Counted from the first letter of the stretch, positions 55,111 through 64,000 are shown. The stretch: DNA of 64,000 bases from Leucobacter musarum subsp. musarum (GCF_001273845.1 NZ_JHBW01000110.1:62001-126000), one strand, 5' to 3'. A program made the numbers and translations. The notes: generated from the letters alone by a model not told the origin.

Positions 55111-56457
55111 GTGGAACTCACCCTCATCGTGCTGCTGGTCATCGTGCTGGCCCTCTTCTTCGACTTCACGAACGGCTTTCACGACACCGCGAATGCGATG
55201 GCGACGCCCATCGCGACCGGTGCGCTCAAGCCGAAGACCGCGGTGCTGCTCGCCGCGATTCTGAACCTCGTGGGCGCGTTCCTCTCGACCGAGGTCGCCA
55301 AGACGATCTCGGGCGGGCTCATCAATGAGGGCGGTGATGGCGTACTCATTACGCCCGAGCTGATCTTCGCGGGCCTCATCGGTGCGATCGTTTGGAACCT
55401 CGTCACGTGGCTCTACGGCCTCCCCTCGAGTTCGTCGCACGCGCTCTTCGGCGGTCTCATCGGTGCGGCGATCGTCGGTGCCGGGGTCGCAGCGATTAAT
55501 GGCGGCGTCTTTCTCTCCAAGATCCTGATCCCGATGGTCGCGGCACCGCTTACGGCCGGCATCGTCGCCTTCACCGCGACGAAGGTCGCGTACGCGATCA
55601 CGAAGCGCAACGACGGCAAGAAAGACGGCCGCGGTCGATTCCGCTACGCCCAGATCGCGTCGTCGTCGCTCATCGCGCTCGCGCACGGCACCAATGACGC
55701 GCAGAAGACGATGGGTGTCATTACCCTGACGCTCGTCGCCGCGAACCTGCAAGAGCCCGGCACCGGCCCGCACCTCTGGGTCGTCGTCGCCTGCGCGTTC
55801 GCTATCGCGCTGGGTACGTACTCGGGCGGCTGGCGCATCATTCGTACGCTCGGTGCGGGTCTGACCCAAGTGAAGCCCGCCCAGGGATTCGCCGCCGAGA
55901 CGAGCACCGCGGCAACGATCCTCGCGTCGAGCCATCTCGGCTTCGCGCTCTCGACGACGCAGGTCGCGTCGGGCTCCGTCATCGGTTCGGGTCTGGGGCG
56001 CCGCGGGTCGAGCGTGCGCTGGCGCACCGTTGGGCGCATCGCCTCGGGCTGGTTGTTCACGCTTCCGGCTTCCGGTGCTGTCGGCGCCATCGCCGCGGCG
56101 ATCGCACACACCGGGTTCGTCGGCGTCATCATCGATGCCGTACTCGGACTCGCGTTCATCCTCTTCATCTTCTGGCGCTCGAGCCGCAACAAGGTCGACC
56201 ACGGCAACGCGATCCCGGTGCCCGACGTCGCCGAGTCGGGCTACGCCGTGCGCATTCGCAAGGGCAAGGTGAAGCCGGTGAAGACGGAGACCGGAACTCT
56301 GCCTCCGCTCACCTCCGTGGCGCAGGCCGCCGTGCTCGACGACATTGCTGCGAAAGAGGCGGCGCGCGAAGCGGAGCGGGCGGCCCGTGAAGCCGCGCGA
56401 GCGGAACGTGCTGCGCAGCAGCAGGAGAACGCGGCAAACGATTCGAAGGGCGAATGA
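55111..56457 (+). CDS. pit: Inorganic phosphate transporter, PiT family
   Basis: 448 residues from GTG 55111. It is a cation-coupled phosphate permease with two inverted halves carrying the PiT signatures: FDFTNGFHDTANAMATPIA and ALAHGTNDAQKTMGVITLT, plus LPSSSSHALFGGLIGA. About ten membrane helices are followed by a charged C-terminal coiled tail of about 70 residues (EAARAERAAQQQE). The upstream PHO box suggests control by a PhoP-type response regulator under phosphate limitation, as for pitH2 in Streptomyces. Its stop overlaps the next gene (ATGA). Confidence 0.95.
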   Translation: MELTLIVLLVIVLALFFDFTNGFHDTANAMATPIATGALKPKTAVLLAAILNLVGAFLSTEVAKTISGGLINEGGDGVLITPELIFAGLIGAIVWNLVTWLYGLPSSSSHALFGGLIGAAIVGAGVAAINGGVFLSKILIPMVAAPLTAGIVAFTATKVAYAITKRNDGKKDGRGRFRYAQIASSSLIALAHGTNDAQKTMGVITLTLVAANLQEPGTGPHLWVVVACAFAIALGTYSGGWRIIRTLGAGLTQVKPAQGFAAETSTAATILASSHLGFALSTTQVASGSVIGSGLGRRGSSVRWRTVGRIASGWLFTLPASGAVGAIAAAIAHTGFVGVIIDAVLGLAFILFIFWRSSRNKVDHGNAIPVPDVAESGYAVRIRKGKVKPVKTETGTLPPLTSVAQAAVLDDIAAKEAAREAERAAREAARAERAAQQQENAANDSKGE

Positions 56458-56753
56458 TGATCGACTGGATGGCCTTCCTGATCGTATTCGGCGCCGCACT
56501 CTTCTCGGCAGTGTTTGTCGTTGCTCTGTACTCGCTCGGATTGCGCTTTCTCGCGACACCGGCGCCTCGCGCCCGGTTGGCCGATGGATCGCTCGAGCCG
56601 AACGGACCCTCGCGCGACGATGAAGACGACGATGTCGACGACATCGGTCGCCCCCGCTGGGCGACAATCGCCGCGAACGTTTGCTTTGGGCTCTCCGTGC
56701 TCGTGGTGCTGATCGGCATCTTCCTGATCATTCCGGCTCTGCACTTCTGGTGA
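56454..56753 (+). CDS. Small two-helix membrane protein downstream of pit
   Basis: 99 residues: a hydrophobic helix at about 5-33, an acidic loop RDDEDDDVDDIGRP at 53-66, and a second helix at about 72-97. It begins at an ATG overlapping the transporter stop, so it is translationally coupled to pit. No family was recognised; a regulator or stabiliser of the transporter is a guess from position. Confidence 0.75.
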   Translation: MMIDWMAFLIVFGAALFSAVFVVALYSLGLRFLATPAPRARLADGSLEPNGPSRDDEDDDVDDIGRPRWATIAANVCFGLSVLVVLIGIFLIIPALHFW

Positions 56754-56789
56754 TTCCCTGACCTTGCGCGCGTGCTGAGATGCGGTGCG

Positions 56790-56795
56790 TAAGGT
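56790..56795 (+). promoter_or_regulatory. -10 hexamer TAAGGT of the aldehyde dehydrogenase gene
   Basis: Six bases before ATG 56802. Confidence 0.55.
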
Positions 56796-56801
56796 GGCCG
56801 T

Positions 56802-58217
56802 ATGAACGGCACGACGCTTGAGCGGATTCCTGACATCGTCGCTGGTCTGCGACACTCCTTCGCAGCGGGCCTGACCCGGCCAGAGTCCTGGCGACGCGAG
56901 CAGCTGCGGCGACTCAGAAGTGCACTCGTCGAGCGCTCGGACGAGTTCGAGGCGGCATTGCACGCGGATCTCGGCAAATCGGGTACCGAGGCGCAGCTGA
57001 CCGAAATTGGTTTCGTCATCGCCGAGATCGATCACGCTCTGCGGCATCTGCGTCAGTGGATGCGGGCGCGGCGCGTGCGCGTGCCGCTCGCGGTGAAGCC
57101 GGCCGCCGCCCGTGTCGTTGCGGAACCCCTCGGCGTCGTGCTCGTCATCGCGCCCTGGAACTACCCGCTCATGCTCGCGCTCTCGCCGGTCGTCGGTGCG
57201 CTGGCAGCGGGGAATGCCGTCGTGATTAAGCCCAGCGAGCTGGCCCCCGCGACGTCTGCGCTGATCGGTCGTCTGGTGCCCGAGGTACTCGACCGACGCG
57301 CCGTCGCGGTGATTGAGGGCGGGGTGCCCGAAACGACGGCGCTGCTCGCCGAGCGATTCGATCACTTGTTCTACACGGGCAATGGGCGAGTGGGGCGCAT
57401 CATCGCGCACGCGGCGGCGGATCACCTCACCCCGGTCACCCTCGAACTCGGAGGCAAGTCCCCGGTCTACATCGATACGACGACGTCGCTGGCGGATGCG
57501 GCTCGCCGCATCGCCTGGGGCAAGTTCATGAACGCGGGCCAGACGTGCGTCGCACCCGACTACGTGCTCGGAACGCCGACGGTGCTCGCAGCGCTGCAGC
57601 GACACCTCGTCGATGCGATCCACGAACTGTATGGCAGCGCGGTCCACGCGAACCCCGACTACGGGCGGATCGTGAGCGACGCGCAGTTCGCACGCCTGGT
57701 CGGGTACCTCGGCGATGGAAAGGTGGTGTCCGGGGGAGAATACGAATCCTCGACGCGCTTCATCGCACCGACGGTGCTCGCGGATGTCGACCGCGGGTCA
57801 TCGGTCATGAGCGACGAGATCTTCGGGCCGATCCTGCCGCTCGTGCCCGTGACAAGTCTCGACGACGCGATCGCGTTCGTGAACACCCGCGACAAGCCAC
57901 TCGCCGCCTACGTCTTCAGCGGGGACGCCGCGGTGCGACGGCGCTGGGAACGGGAGACGAGCTCGGGGGCGCTCGGGTTCGACGTGCCGGCTCTGCACCT
58001 CGTCGTGCCCGATCTACCGTTTGGCGGAGTCGGGCAGAGTGGAACCGGTGCCTACCACGGCGAGCGATCGTTCCGGTTGTTCAGCCACGAGAAGGCGGTG
58101 CTCGCGAAGCCGCTCGCACCCGACACCCTCGCGTCGACGATCATGCCGCCGTACACCGCCGGCAAAGATGCGTTCGCGCGACGGTGGCTCGGCAAACTGC
58201 TCGACCGCAGCGTATAA
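56802..58217 (+). CDS. Aldehyde dehydrogenase family protein (class 3-like)
   Basis: 471 residues oxidising an aldehyde to the acid with NAD(P)+. Catalytic residues are Cys in [13 protein letters not shown] and Glu in LELGGKSP, with the Asn in APWNYPLML. The short length and the late [14 protein letters not shown] block place it with the class 3 / fatty aldehyde type. ATG lies six bases after TAAGGT (leaderless). It is a single-gene unit and its physiological aldehyde is unknown. Confidence 0.93.
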   Translation: MNGTTLERIPDIVAGLRHSFAAGLTRPESWRREQLRRLRSALVERSDEFEAALHADLGKSGTEAQLTEIGFVIAEIDHALRHLRQWMRARRVRVPLAVKPAAARVVAEPLGVVLVIAPWNYPLMLALSPVVGALAAGNAVVIKPSELAPATSALIGRLVPEVLDRRAVAVIEGGVPETTALLAERFDHLFYTGNGRVGRIIAHAAADHLTPVTLELGGKSPVYIDTTTSLADAARRIAWGKFMNAGQTCVAPDYVLGTPTVLAALQRHLVDAIHELYGSAVHANPDYGRIVSDAQFARLVGYLGDGKVVSGGEYESSTRFIAPTVLADVDRGSSVMSDEIFGPILPLVPVTSLDDAIAFVNTRDKPLAAYVFSGDAAVRRRWERETSSGALGFDVPALHLVVPDLPFGGVGQSGTGAYHGERSFRLFSHEKAVLAKPLAPDTLASTIMPPYTAGKDAFARRWLGKLLDRSV

Positions 58218-58240
58218 GCGGTTTCGAATCTGCCCGTCGC

Positions 58241-58246
58241 TAGGAT
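58241..58246 (+). promoter_or_regulatory. -10 hexamer TAGGAT of the AI-2E/ilvA operon
   Basis: Six bases before GTG 58253. Confidence 0.55.
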
Positions 58247-58252
58247 TGGCCT

Positions 58253-59461
58253 GTGGAAGAGCGCAGAAGCACCGCCGCTGAGAGCGGCGTGGAAGCCGAG
58301 GGTACGAACGCTGCCCAGGAGTTGCCACTGGGTGTCAGGGTCGCCGCGGCGTGGTCATGGCGATTGCTGCTGATCGGCATCGCCCTGGCGGGGTTCCTCT
58401 GGCTGGTCGTGCAGGTGCGGATTATCGTGATTCCGCTGCTGATCGCGATTCTGCTCACGGCGTTGCTCACCCCGATCGTGCACTGGTTCGAGCGGCAGAA
58501 GCTGCCGCGGTGGCTCGGCGTCGTCTTTGCTCTGGCGATCTTCGGCGCCTTCGTCTGGGTGCTGCTCACACTCATCATCACGCAGTTGCGAGATGGTTTG
58601 GGTGACGTCGCCGCGCGCTCAGAAGAGGTCTGGTGGGAGATGCTGCGCTGGGCCGAAGCGACCTTCGGCATCTCGGCGAAAGAGATCGGCGGTTACACCG
58701 ATCAGCTCTGGAAGGCCGTCGAGGGGCATCAATCGGAGCTCTGGAACGGCGCGCTCGGCATCGCGACGTCCGCCGGTCAGTTCGTGACCGGTCTGCTCCT
58801 CACCATCTTTTCTCTGATCTTCATGCTCATCGACGGTCGACGCATTTGGAACTGGGTGCTCGGGTTTCTCCCCGCACGTGCGCACGCTCCCGTTGACGCG
58901 GCGGGCCGCGCGGGATGGGTCTCGGTCGGGCAGTACGTGCGCGTGCAGATCTTCGTCGCGTTCGTCGATGCCGTCGGTATCGGTGTGGGCGCGGCGATCC
59001 TCGGTGTGCCGCTCGCGATCCCGATCGCAATCCTCGTCTTCCTGGGGTCGTTCATCCCGTTCCTGGGTGCGATCAGCACCGGTCTCCTCGCAGCGTTCAT
59101 CGCTCTCGTATACAACGGACCGGTGAACGCGCTCATCATGCTCGGCGTGGTGATCCTCGTCAATCAGATCGAGGGCCATGTGCTGCAGCCGCTCGTCATG
59201 GGCAGCGCGGTGCGCGTGCACCCGCTCGGCGTCGTGCTCGCGGTGTCGACCGGCGCACTGGTTGCGGGCATTCCCGGTGCACTCTTCGCCGTGCCACTGG
59301 CCGCAGCCGCGAACTCGATCGTCAACACCCTGGTGAAGCGGCAATGGGAGGCGGGGACCGACCCGGTCGCCGAATACCATCGCAATGATCACGCCCACCA
59401 AGAGGCCCGGCAGCGGGCCCGCAGTATCGCCAAACTCCGTCGCAAGGGAGGACGTCCATGA
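58253..59461 (+). CDS. AI-2E family transporter (PerM-like)
   Basis: 402 residues from GTG 58253, six bases after TAGGAT (leaderless). About eight hydrophobic helices flank a soluble helical segment (about 115-165). The conserved family region FLGSFIPFLGAISTGLLAAF and NQIEGHVLQPLVMG is present. Members export small molecules or ions by unknown mechanisms, and the autoinducer-2 name does not prove that substrate. Its stop overlaps the ilvA start (ATGA), so the two are co-translated. Confidence 0.88.
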   Translation: MEERRSTAAESGVEAEGTNAAQELPLGVRVAAAWSWRLLLIGIALAGFLWLVVQVRIIVIPLLIAILLTALLTPIVHWFERQKLPRWLGVVFALAIFGAFVWVLLTLIITQLRDGLGDVAARSEEVWWEMLRWAEATFGISAKEIGGYTDQLWKAVEGHQSELWNGALGIATSAGQFVTGLLLTIFSLIFMLIDGRRIWNWVLGFLPARAHAPVDAAGRAGWVSVGQYVRVQIFVAFVDAVGIGVGAAILGVPLAIPIAILVFLGSFIPFLGAISTGLLAAFIALVYNGPVNALIMLGVVILVNQIEGHVLQPLVMGSAVRVHPLGVVLAVSTGALVAGIPGALFAVPLAAAANSIVNTLVKRQWEAGTDPVAEYHRNDHAHQEARQRARSIAKLRRKGGRP

Positions 59462-60699
59462 CCGAACAGAAGACGGCACCAGTACTCGCAGATTTCGAGC
59501 GTGCGCTCGAGAACGTGCATCGGGTCACGCAGCACACGCCGCTCGAGACGTCGCGCTATCTCGCCGAGATTCTCGGCGTTCCGGTGTACATGAAGTGCGA
59601 GAACCTGCAGCGCACGGGCGCCTACAAGCTGCGCGGAGCCTACAACCGCCTCACGCAATTGACTGCGGACGAGCGTGCTCGTGGTGTCGTCGCGGCGTCG
59701 GCCGGGAATCACGCCCAGGGCGTCGCCTTCGCGGCGCGCGAACTCGGCATCAAGGCGACGATCTTCACCCCGCTCGGGGTCGCGCTGCCTAAGTTGCAGG
59801 CCACGCGCGGCTACGGTGCCGAGGTTGTGCTCGAGGGTTTGACGTTCCACGAGACGAATGCCGCTGCGCAGCGTTTCGTCGAAGAAACGGGCGCGACGTT
59901 CATTCCGCCGTTCGACCATGAGGCGGTGATCGAGGGGCAGGGTACGGTCGCGCTCGAAATCCTCGATGAGGCGCCCGACGTCGAGACCATCGTCGTGCCG
60001 GTCGGTGGCGGTGGGCTCGTCTCGGGCGTCGCCGTCGCCGCGAAGCTTCGCGCAGAGCGCGATGGGCGACCTATGCGCATCATTGGCGTGCAGTCGGAGA
60101 ACGCGTCGCCGTTCGTCGCCTCACTCGACGCGGGTGAACCGGTCACCATCACGACGAAGCCGACGATCGCCGATGGCATCGCCGTCGCGCGCCCGGGCGA
60201 TCGCAACTTCGAGCTCGTGCGCGAGTTCGTCGACGAGGTCGTCACCGTGAGCGATGACGACATCGCACGGGCCATCGTGATGCTGCTCGAGCGGGCCAAA
60301 CTCGTCGTCGAGCCCGCAGGAGCTGCCGGCGTGGCCGCGATGCTCGCGGGCAAGGCGAACGTGAGCGGGCCGACTGCGGTGATTCTGTCGGGCGGAAATA
60401 TCGATCCGCTGCTGCTGCAACGCGTCATCGGTCACGGCCTCGCGGCGTCTGCTCGGTACATGAAGCTGCGCATCTTGCTGCCTGATGTGCCGGGTCAGCT
60501 CGTGCGCACCGCGTCGATCGTCGCCGAGAATAATGCGAACGTCGTCGAGGTGATTCACACTCGCCACGCGACCGAGCTGCCGATCAGCGAGGTCGAGCTG
60601 GAACTGCACATCGAGACCCGTGGGCACGATCACGGCGAGGTCGTCGCGCAGGCGCTGCGCGACGCCGGCTACACCGTGCGGGTGGGCGAGCGCTACTAG
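59458..60699 (+). CDS. ilvA: Threonine ammonia-lyase
   Basis: 413 residues; PLP enzyme deaminating threonine to 2-oxobutanoate. PLP lysine is Lys57 in TGAYKLRGAYN; SAGNHAQGVAFAA and VGGGGLVSG form the phosphate-binding regions. A C-terminal ACT-like domain (about 335-413) makes this the short IlvA/TdcB type with a single regulatory domain. Translationally coupled to the AI-2E gene. The final codons are copied into a downstream tandem repeat (see 60693). Confidence 0.93.
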   Translation: MTEQKTAPVLADFERALENVHRVTQHTPLETSRYLAEILGVPVYMKCENLQRTGAYKLRGAYNRLTQLTADERARGVVAASAGNHAQGVAFAARELGIKATIFTPLGVALPKLQATRGYGAEVVLEGLTFHETNAAAQRFVEETGATFIPPFDHEAVIEGQGTVALEILDEAPDVETIVVPVGGGGLVSGVAVAAKLRAERDGRPMRIIGVQSENASPFVASLDAGEPVTITTKPTIADGIAVARPGDRNFELVREFVDEVVTVSDDDIARAIVMLLERAKLVVEPAGAAGVAAMLAGKANVSGPTAVILSGGNIDPLLLQRVIGHGLAASARYMKLRILLPDVPGQLVRTASIVAENNANVVEVIHTRHATELPISEVELELHIETRGHDHGEVVAQALRDAGYTVRVGERY

Positions 60700-60920
60700 G
60701 AGCGACACGCATCGCGTGGCGCCGTAGCGCTCGGTGCCGCCCACGGCGGCAGCCCACGGAGCGAAGCGCGGGGTGGAGCGCTACTAGGAGCGACACGCAT
60801 CGCGTGGCGCCGTAGCGCTCGGTGCCGCCCACGGCGGCAGCCCACGGAGCGAAGCGCGGGGTGGAGCGCTACTCGGCGGCGCCAGGCATCGCGTGGCGCC
60901 GAAGCGCTCGGTGCCGACGG
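60693..60920. repeat. 88-bp tandem direct repeat, about 2.6 copies, starting in ilvA 3' end
   Basis: CTACTAGGAG recurs at 60693 and 60781, and the diverged CTACTCGGCG at 60869, with a constant 88-bp period. Copies 1 and 2 are nearly identical; copy 3 is shorter and diverged. The first unit includes the ilvA stop codon. Each full unit holds a hairpin with seven-base arms TGCCGCC/GGCGGCA (first at 60735-60751). It fills most of the 231-bp gap before the TetR gene. Confidence 0.95.
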
Positions 60921-60930
60921 TCACTCGCGA

Positions 60931-61533
60931 TCAGGCGACCGGCAGCGGAGCCCCCGCCTGCTGGGCGTAGAGCGCGATCGCGGCGCGCGCGTCGGCAACG
61001 GTGATGCTGCCGCCGCCTGTGATGTGCAGGCCGTACGCGTCTTCGAGTGCCACGAAGTTCATGGCGACGACTTCGAGCGGGCCGGTGAGGTCGAAGTCTC
61101 CGGCGGCGACGCCCTCCGTGAGAATGTCGCGGTAGAGTCCGAGCTGCTCCCGGTACAGCTGCTGCACGAGTTCGTCGTGCAGGTGCGACTTGCCGCCGAG
61201 TACGTCGAACTCGTAGAGCAGGCTCATGAGGGCGTCGTCGGGTCCGGTCGGCAGCCCCGCGGTGATGGCGACGTCGAGCTTCGCTGGCGCGCCCGTTTGT
61301 TGTGCGACGAGGGCGACGCGCTCCGAGCCGACGCGCGCGAGGCCCGCGGCATGGGCTTCGACGAGGATCGCGTCGAGGTCGTCGTAGTAGTACAGCAGGG
61401 CGCCGCGCGTGACTCCGGCCTGGTTCGCGACGTCGGTCAACGAGAGGCTGCGAAGCCCGTGCTCGGCCGCCGCCGCGAGGGCCGCATTGACGACCTCCTT
61501 GCGGCGCTGCTGCTGGGTGCTCGGTCGTGCCAT
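60931..61533 (-). CDS. TetR family transcriptional regulator
   Basis: 200 residues from ATG 61533, seven bases after CATACT. The N-terminal HTH is LSLTDVANQAGVTRGALLYYYDD; the C-terminal helical domain should bind an effector. It is divergent from the amidohydrolase gene across a 38-bp dyad, which is its likely operator. Effector unknown; probably the substrate or product of the amidohydrolase or the permease. Confidence 0.92.
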   Translation of the reverse strand: MARPSTQQQRRKEVVNAALAAAAEHGLRSLSLTDVANQAGVTRGALLYYYDDLDAILVEAHAAGLARVGSERVALVAQQTGAPAKLDVAITAGLPTGPDDALMSLLYEFDVLGGKSHLHDELVQQLYREQLGLYRDILTEGVAAGDFDLTGPLEVVAMNFVALEDAYGLHITGGGSITVADARAAIALYAQQAGAPLPVA

Positions 61534-61609
61534 GCCTGCCAGTATGCCAGGGGAGTGGGCGATCCGGCGCACCGCAAGCGGCAAGAACCAGCCGAGCACA
61601 GCGCCATTA

Positions 61610-61647
61610 TTTGACATCTGAGTAAATTAACTTACTCTTGAGTCAAA
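61610..61647. promoter_or_regulatory. 38-bp dyad, likely TetR operator overlapping divergent promoters
   Basis: Arms TTTGAC (61610-61615) and GTCAAA (61642-61647) enclose GAGTAA (61620-61625) and TTACTC (61632-61637); the layout is fully symmetric. TTGACA and TTGACT, one on each strand, match a -35 element, so binding here would block both promoters. Confidence 0.8.
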
Positions 61648-61691
61648 GAACTCGCCGGGGAGGCCGGCGAGCCGAGCGCGCAGGAGCAGAC

Positions 61692-63425
61692 ATGGCCGTC
61701 GACACCCTCTTCACCGGCGGAAGAATCCGCACCTTCGACCCCGCACAGCCGTGGGCCGAGGCCCTCGGGGTGACCGGCGATCGCATCAGCTACGTGGGGT
61801 CGGCCGCTGACGCGCCCGCCGCCCGCCGCACCGTGCATCTCGAGGGGCGCCTGCTCACGCCGGGCGTCGCCGATACCCACAACCACCTGCTGCTCGGCTT
61901 CGACGACCTCGCGGTCAGCCTCGACCAGGTGCAGAGCCTCGACATCGTGCGATCCCGCATCGCCGCCTTCGCCGAGACGCACCCCGAGCTCGACTGGATC
62001 TGCGCCGAAAACGCCCTCTACTCCGTCGTCGAGGGACGCCGCCCGCGCGCCGACGACCTCGTCGGCGTCACCGACAAGCCGGTATTCATCACGACCTACG
62101 ACCAGCACTCGGTCTGGCTCAACCGCCCGGCACTCGCGAAGCTTGGCATTCTGCAGGGCGCCGACATTGCCTGGGGCAACCCCGAGATCGACGACGTCAC
62201 CGGCGAACCCACCGGCTGGGTCACCGACTTCTACACGAGCGCGATGACCATCGACGGGCTCGCCGAGCTGCAGCGCGACATCCCGATGTACTCGCCCGAC
62301 CGGCGCTACCGCAAGATCACGAACAGCCTGGAGATGGCCGCGCGATCCGGCATCACCACCGTTGTCGAACCGCAGGTGCCGCTCGCCGAGCTCGACCTCT
62401 TCGCCCGCGCCGAGCGCGAGGGCAAGCTCACGAGCCGCACCATCGCCGCGATCTACCACCCGGTCGGCGCCGACGGAGACTTCCGCGCACGCATCACCGA
62501 AGCGATTCGTGAGACGCCGCAGCACGAGCGCTTCCGTCTCGGCCCGGTGAAGCTGTACGCCGACGATGTCATCGAGCCGCACACCGCGGCGATGCTCGAG
62601 GACTACGCGAACCGCCCCGGCCACCGCGGCCGCCCGAGCCTTGAACCCACCGAGTTCACGAAGCTGTTCGTCGAGCTCGACCGTCTCGGCTACCAGGTGC
62701 ACACGCACGCGACGGGGGACTGGGGCATTCGCCTCACGCTCGATTCGATCGAGGCCGCGCAGCGCGCGAACGGGCGCGGCGGAGTCGCGGCCGACACGCG
62801 CCACGGCATCGTGCACGTCGAATGCCTGGCCCCCGAAGACCTCGCGCGCTTCGCCGACCTCGGCGTCGTCGCCGCGATGCAGCCCCGCCACGCGTCGCCC
62901 GACCTCGTCGCCGGCACCTGGATGGAGAACGTCGGCGAGGTCCGGTGGGATCGCGCCTGGCGCTTCAAGTCGATGATCGAGTCGGGCGCCCGCGTCACGT
63001 TCTCGAGCGACTGGCAGGTGGGCGAGATGGATCCGCTGATCGGCCTCTACAGCGCCATGACCCGCGCCCGCCTCGACGGCGGCGACGCCTGGACCCTCGA
63101 TGAGCGGCTCGACCTCGACCGCGCGCTCCGCGCCTACACGCTGGGCGGCGCCGAGGCGTTCCACCGTGAAGACGCCTTCGGCGTGCTCAAGGTCGGTGCG
63201 CTCGCCGATGTCGTCGCGTGGTCCGGTGATCTGTACGCGATGGAGCCCGCCGAACTGCTCGAGCACCGCGCCGAGCTCACGGTCGTCGGCGGCACCGCGA
63301 TCCACGACGTGCGCGGTGAGCTCGACGGCGTCGCGGCCGCGGCGCGGGTGCAGGATCCGGCCGGCGCCGGCCAGGTCTGCGCCGAGCCCGCCGACGATCA
63401 CCACTGCCACGCGCACGCGCACTGA
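61692..63425 (+). CDS. YtcJ-like amidohydrolase (Amidohydro_3)
   Basis: 577 residues from ATG 61692 with AGGAG upstream. The metal-binding DTHNHLLLG follows the small N-terminal beta domain; later metal-site blocks are HTHATGDWGIR, HGIVHVECL and FSSDWQVGEMDP. The superfamily hydrolyses amide, ester or similar bonds; the YtcJ branch has few known substrates. The product ends in DDHHCHAHAH, a His-rich tail that may bind metal. It is followed by an amino-acid permease gene, which suggests a substrate imported or released as an amine or amino acid derivative. Confidence 0.9.
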   Translation: MAVDTLFTGGRIRTFDPAQPWAEALGVTGDRISYVGSAADAPAARRTVHLEGRLLTPGVADTHNHLLLGFDDLAVSLDQVQSLDIVRSRIAAFAETHPELDWICAENALYSVVEGRRPRADDLVGVTDKPVFITTYDQHSVWLNRPALAKLGILQGADIAWGNPEIDDVTGEPTGWVTDFYTSAMTIDGLAELQRDIPMYSPDRRYRKITNSLEMAARSGITTVVEPQVPLAELDLFARAEREGKLTSRTIAAIYHPVGADGDFRARITEAIRETPQHERFRLGPVKLYADDVIEPHTAAMLEDYANRPGHRGRPSLEPTEFTKLFVELDRLGYQVHTHATGDWGIRLTLDSIEAAQRANGRGGVAADTRHGIVHVECLAPEDLARFADLGVVAAMQPRHASPDLVAGTWMENVGEVRWDRAWRFKSMIESGARVTFSSDWQVGEMDPLIGLYSAMTRARLDGGDAWTLDERLDLDRALRAYTLGGAEAFHREDAFGVLKVGALADVVAWSGDLYAMEPAELLEHRAELTVVGGTAIHDVRGELDGVAAAARVQDPAGAGQVCAEPADDHHCHAHAH

Positions 63426-63477
63426 CCGCGAGCCCCACTCGCGAATCCTGAACACCTGAAGAAACCGAGGAACCCTG

Positions 63478-64000
63478 ATGTCGACGTTGCCATCGCACTC
63501 CGCAGTCGCCGCCGGTGACGACCAGAGCGCGCACGCGATCACCGGAACTCCGGGCACCGAACCCGGTGGGCTCAAGCGCACACTGAAGCTGCGCCACCTG
63601 GTGTTCATCGGGCTCGCCTACATGGCGCCGCTCGCGGTCTTCGACATGTTCGGGATCGTGGCCGACGTCACCGGCGGTCACGTGCCGCTCGCGTACCTCG
63701 TTGTCATGATCGCGGTGCTCTTCACCGCTTTCAGCTACTCGCGGATGGTGCGCTTCTTCCCGATCGCGGGGTCGGCGTACACGTACACGAAAGAGGCGAT
63801 CAACGCTCACCTCGGGTTCCTCGTCGGTTGGGTCGCGACGCTCGACTACCTGCTGCTGCCGATGATCAACGCGATCCTCTCGGCGATCTACATGACCGCG
63901 GTGATTCCCGGGGTTCCGTTCTGGGTGTGGGTGCTGCTCACGGTCGCGATCTGCACCGTGCTGAACCTCGTCGGCGTGAAATTGGCGGCGAGCATGAACG
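63478..64000 (+). CDS. APC family amino-acid/amine permease (3' end outside window)
   Basis: 174 codons visible from ATG 63478, with GAGGAA upstream. After a 30-residue cytosolic stretch come helices with the APC hallmark LVFIGLAYMAPLAVFDMFGI (unwound GLxxMAP region of TM1), then TAFSYSRMVRFFPIAGSAYT and GWVATLDYLLLP. It takes up amino acids or amines and is probably in one operon with the amidohydrolase, 52 bp upstream. The substrate cannot be judged from this part. Confidence 0.9.
   Translation, partial: MSTLPSHSAVAAGDDQSAHAITGTPGTEPGGLKRTLKLRHLVFIGLAYMAPLAVFDMFGIVADVTGGHVPLAYLVVMIAVLFTAFSYSRMVRFFPIAGSAYTYTKEAINAHLGFLVGWVATLDYLLLPMINAILSAIYMTAVIPGVPFWVWVLLTVAICTVLNLVGVKLAASMN

Noticed and set aside
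54961-56667. Minus-strand open frame of about 568 codons opposite the phosphate transporter
   Set aside because: Arg/Glu/Asp-rich shadow of the PiT gene with no recognisable domain.
61632-63608. Long minus-strand open frame of about 658 codons opposite the amidohydrolase
   Set aside because: It is antisense to a well-supported gene with a Shine-Dalgarno and metal-binding motifs, and its translation is an Arg/Val/Gly-rich low-complexity product typical of GC-rich shadow frames.

Overview
The window is high-GC DNA with dense, often overlapping genes, many leaderless starts (TANNNT -10 hexamer six to eight bases before the start codon), mycoredoxin, a DUF222/HNH protein and actinobacterial-type PiT and SNF2 proteins. 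This fits an actinobacterium of the order Micrococcales, most likely Microbacteriaceae. The genus cannot be fixed from the sequence alone. No tRNA, rRNA, CRISPR array or insertion sequence was recognised.

Region 1 (1-36544) is a large cell-surface glycan locus. A leftward operon (10636 to the left edge) encodes an OafA-type acyltransferase, a polyprenyl-phosphate GT2 with a DUF2304 partner, a DUF6541 membrane protein, an LpxA-like hexapeptide acyltransferase, a two-component polysaccharide ABC exporter (TagG/TagH type) and a large CDP-glycerol glycerophosphotransferase-type protein cut by the window edge. To the right lie a DegT sugar aminotransferase, a PglK/MsbA-like ABC flippase, two more membrane acyltransferases, two tandem paralogous GT2s, an acyl carrier protein with its own ketoacyl synthase III, a four-gene glycosyltransferase operon with three paralogues, and a Gfo/Idh/MocA oxidoreductase. 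A siderophore-interacting flavoprotein and a methionine aminopeptidase are inserted in between. The locus ends with a LicD-methyltransferase fusion operon, UDP-galactopyranose mutase (glf), a secreted metalloprotease with SLH-like repeats, and a GlfT2-type galactofuranosyltransferase. The oxidoreductase, aminotransferase and LpxA-like acyltransferase, together with the private ACP and KAS III, suggest synthesis of a 3-amino-3-deoxy sugar carrying a dedicated acyl group.

Region 2 (36673-44648) is a sugar or polyol catabolic operon: lipoprotein binding protein, GatD-like dehydrogenase, FGGY kinase, SorC/DeoR-type regulator, ribose-type ABC ATPase and permease, and DeoC aldolase. Two palindromic operators 31 bp apart precede it.

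Region 3 (44649-60925) is mostly housekeeping: DUF222/HNH protein with two 7-bp tandem repeat arrays upstream, O-antigen-ligase-like polymerase, manA, ribF, SNF2 helicase, pfkA, mycoredoxin, a PHO-box-controlled phosphate transporter, aldehyde dehydrogenase, AI-2E family exporter and threonine ammonia-lyase, whose 3' end is copied into an 88-bp tandem repeat.

Region 4 (60931-64000) is a TetR-controlled locus with a YtcJ-like amidohydrolase and an amino-acid permease cut by the right edge. A 38-bp dyad sits between the regulator and the amidohydrolase.
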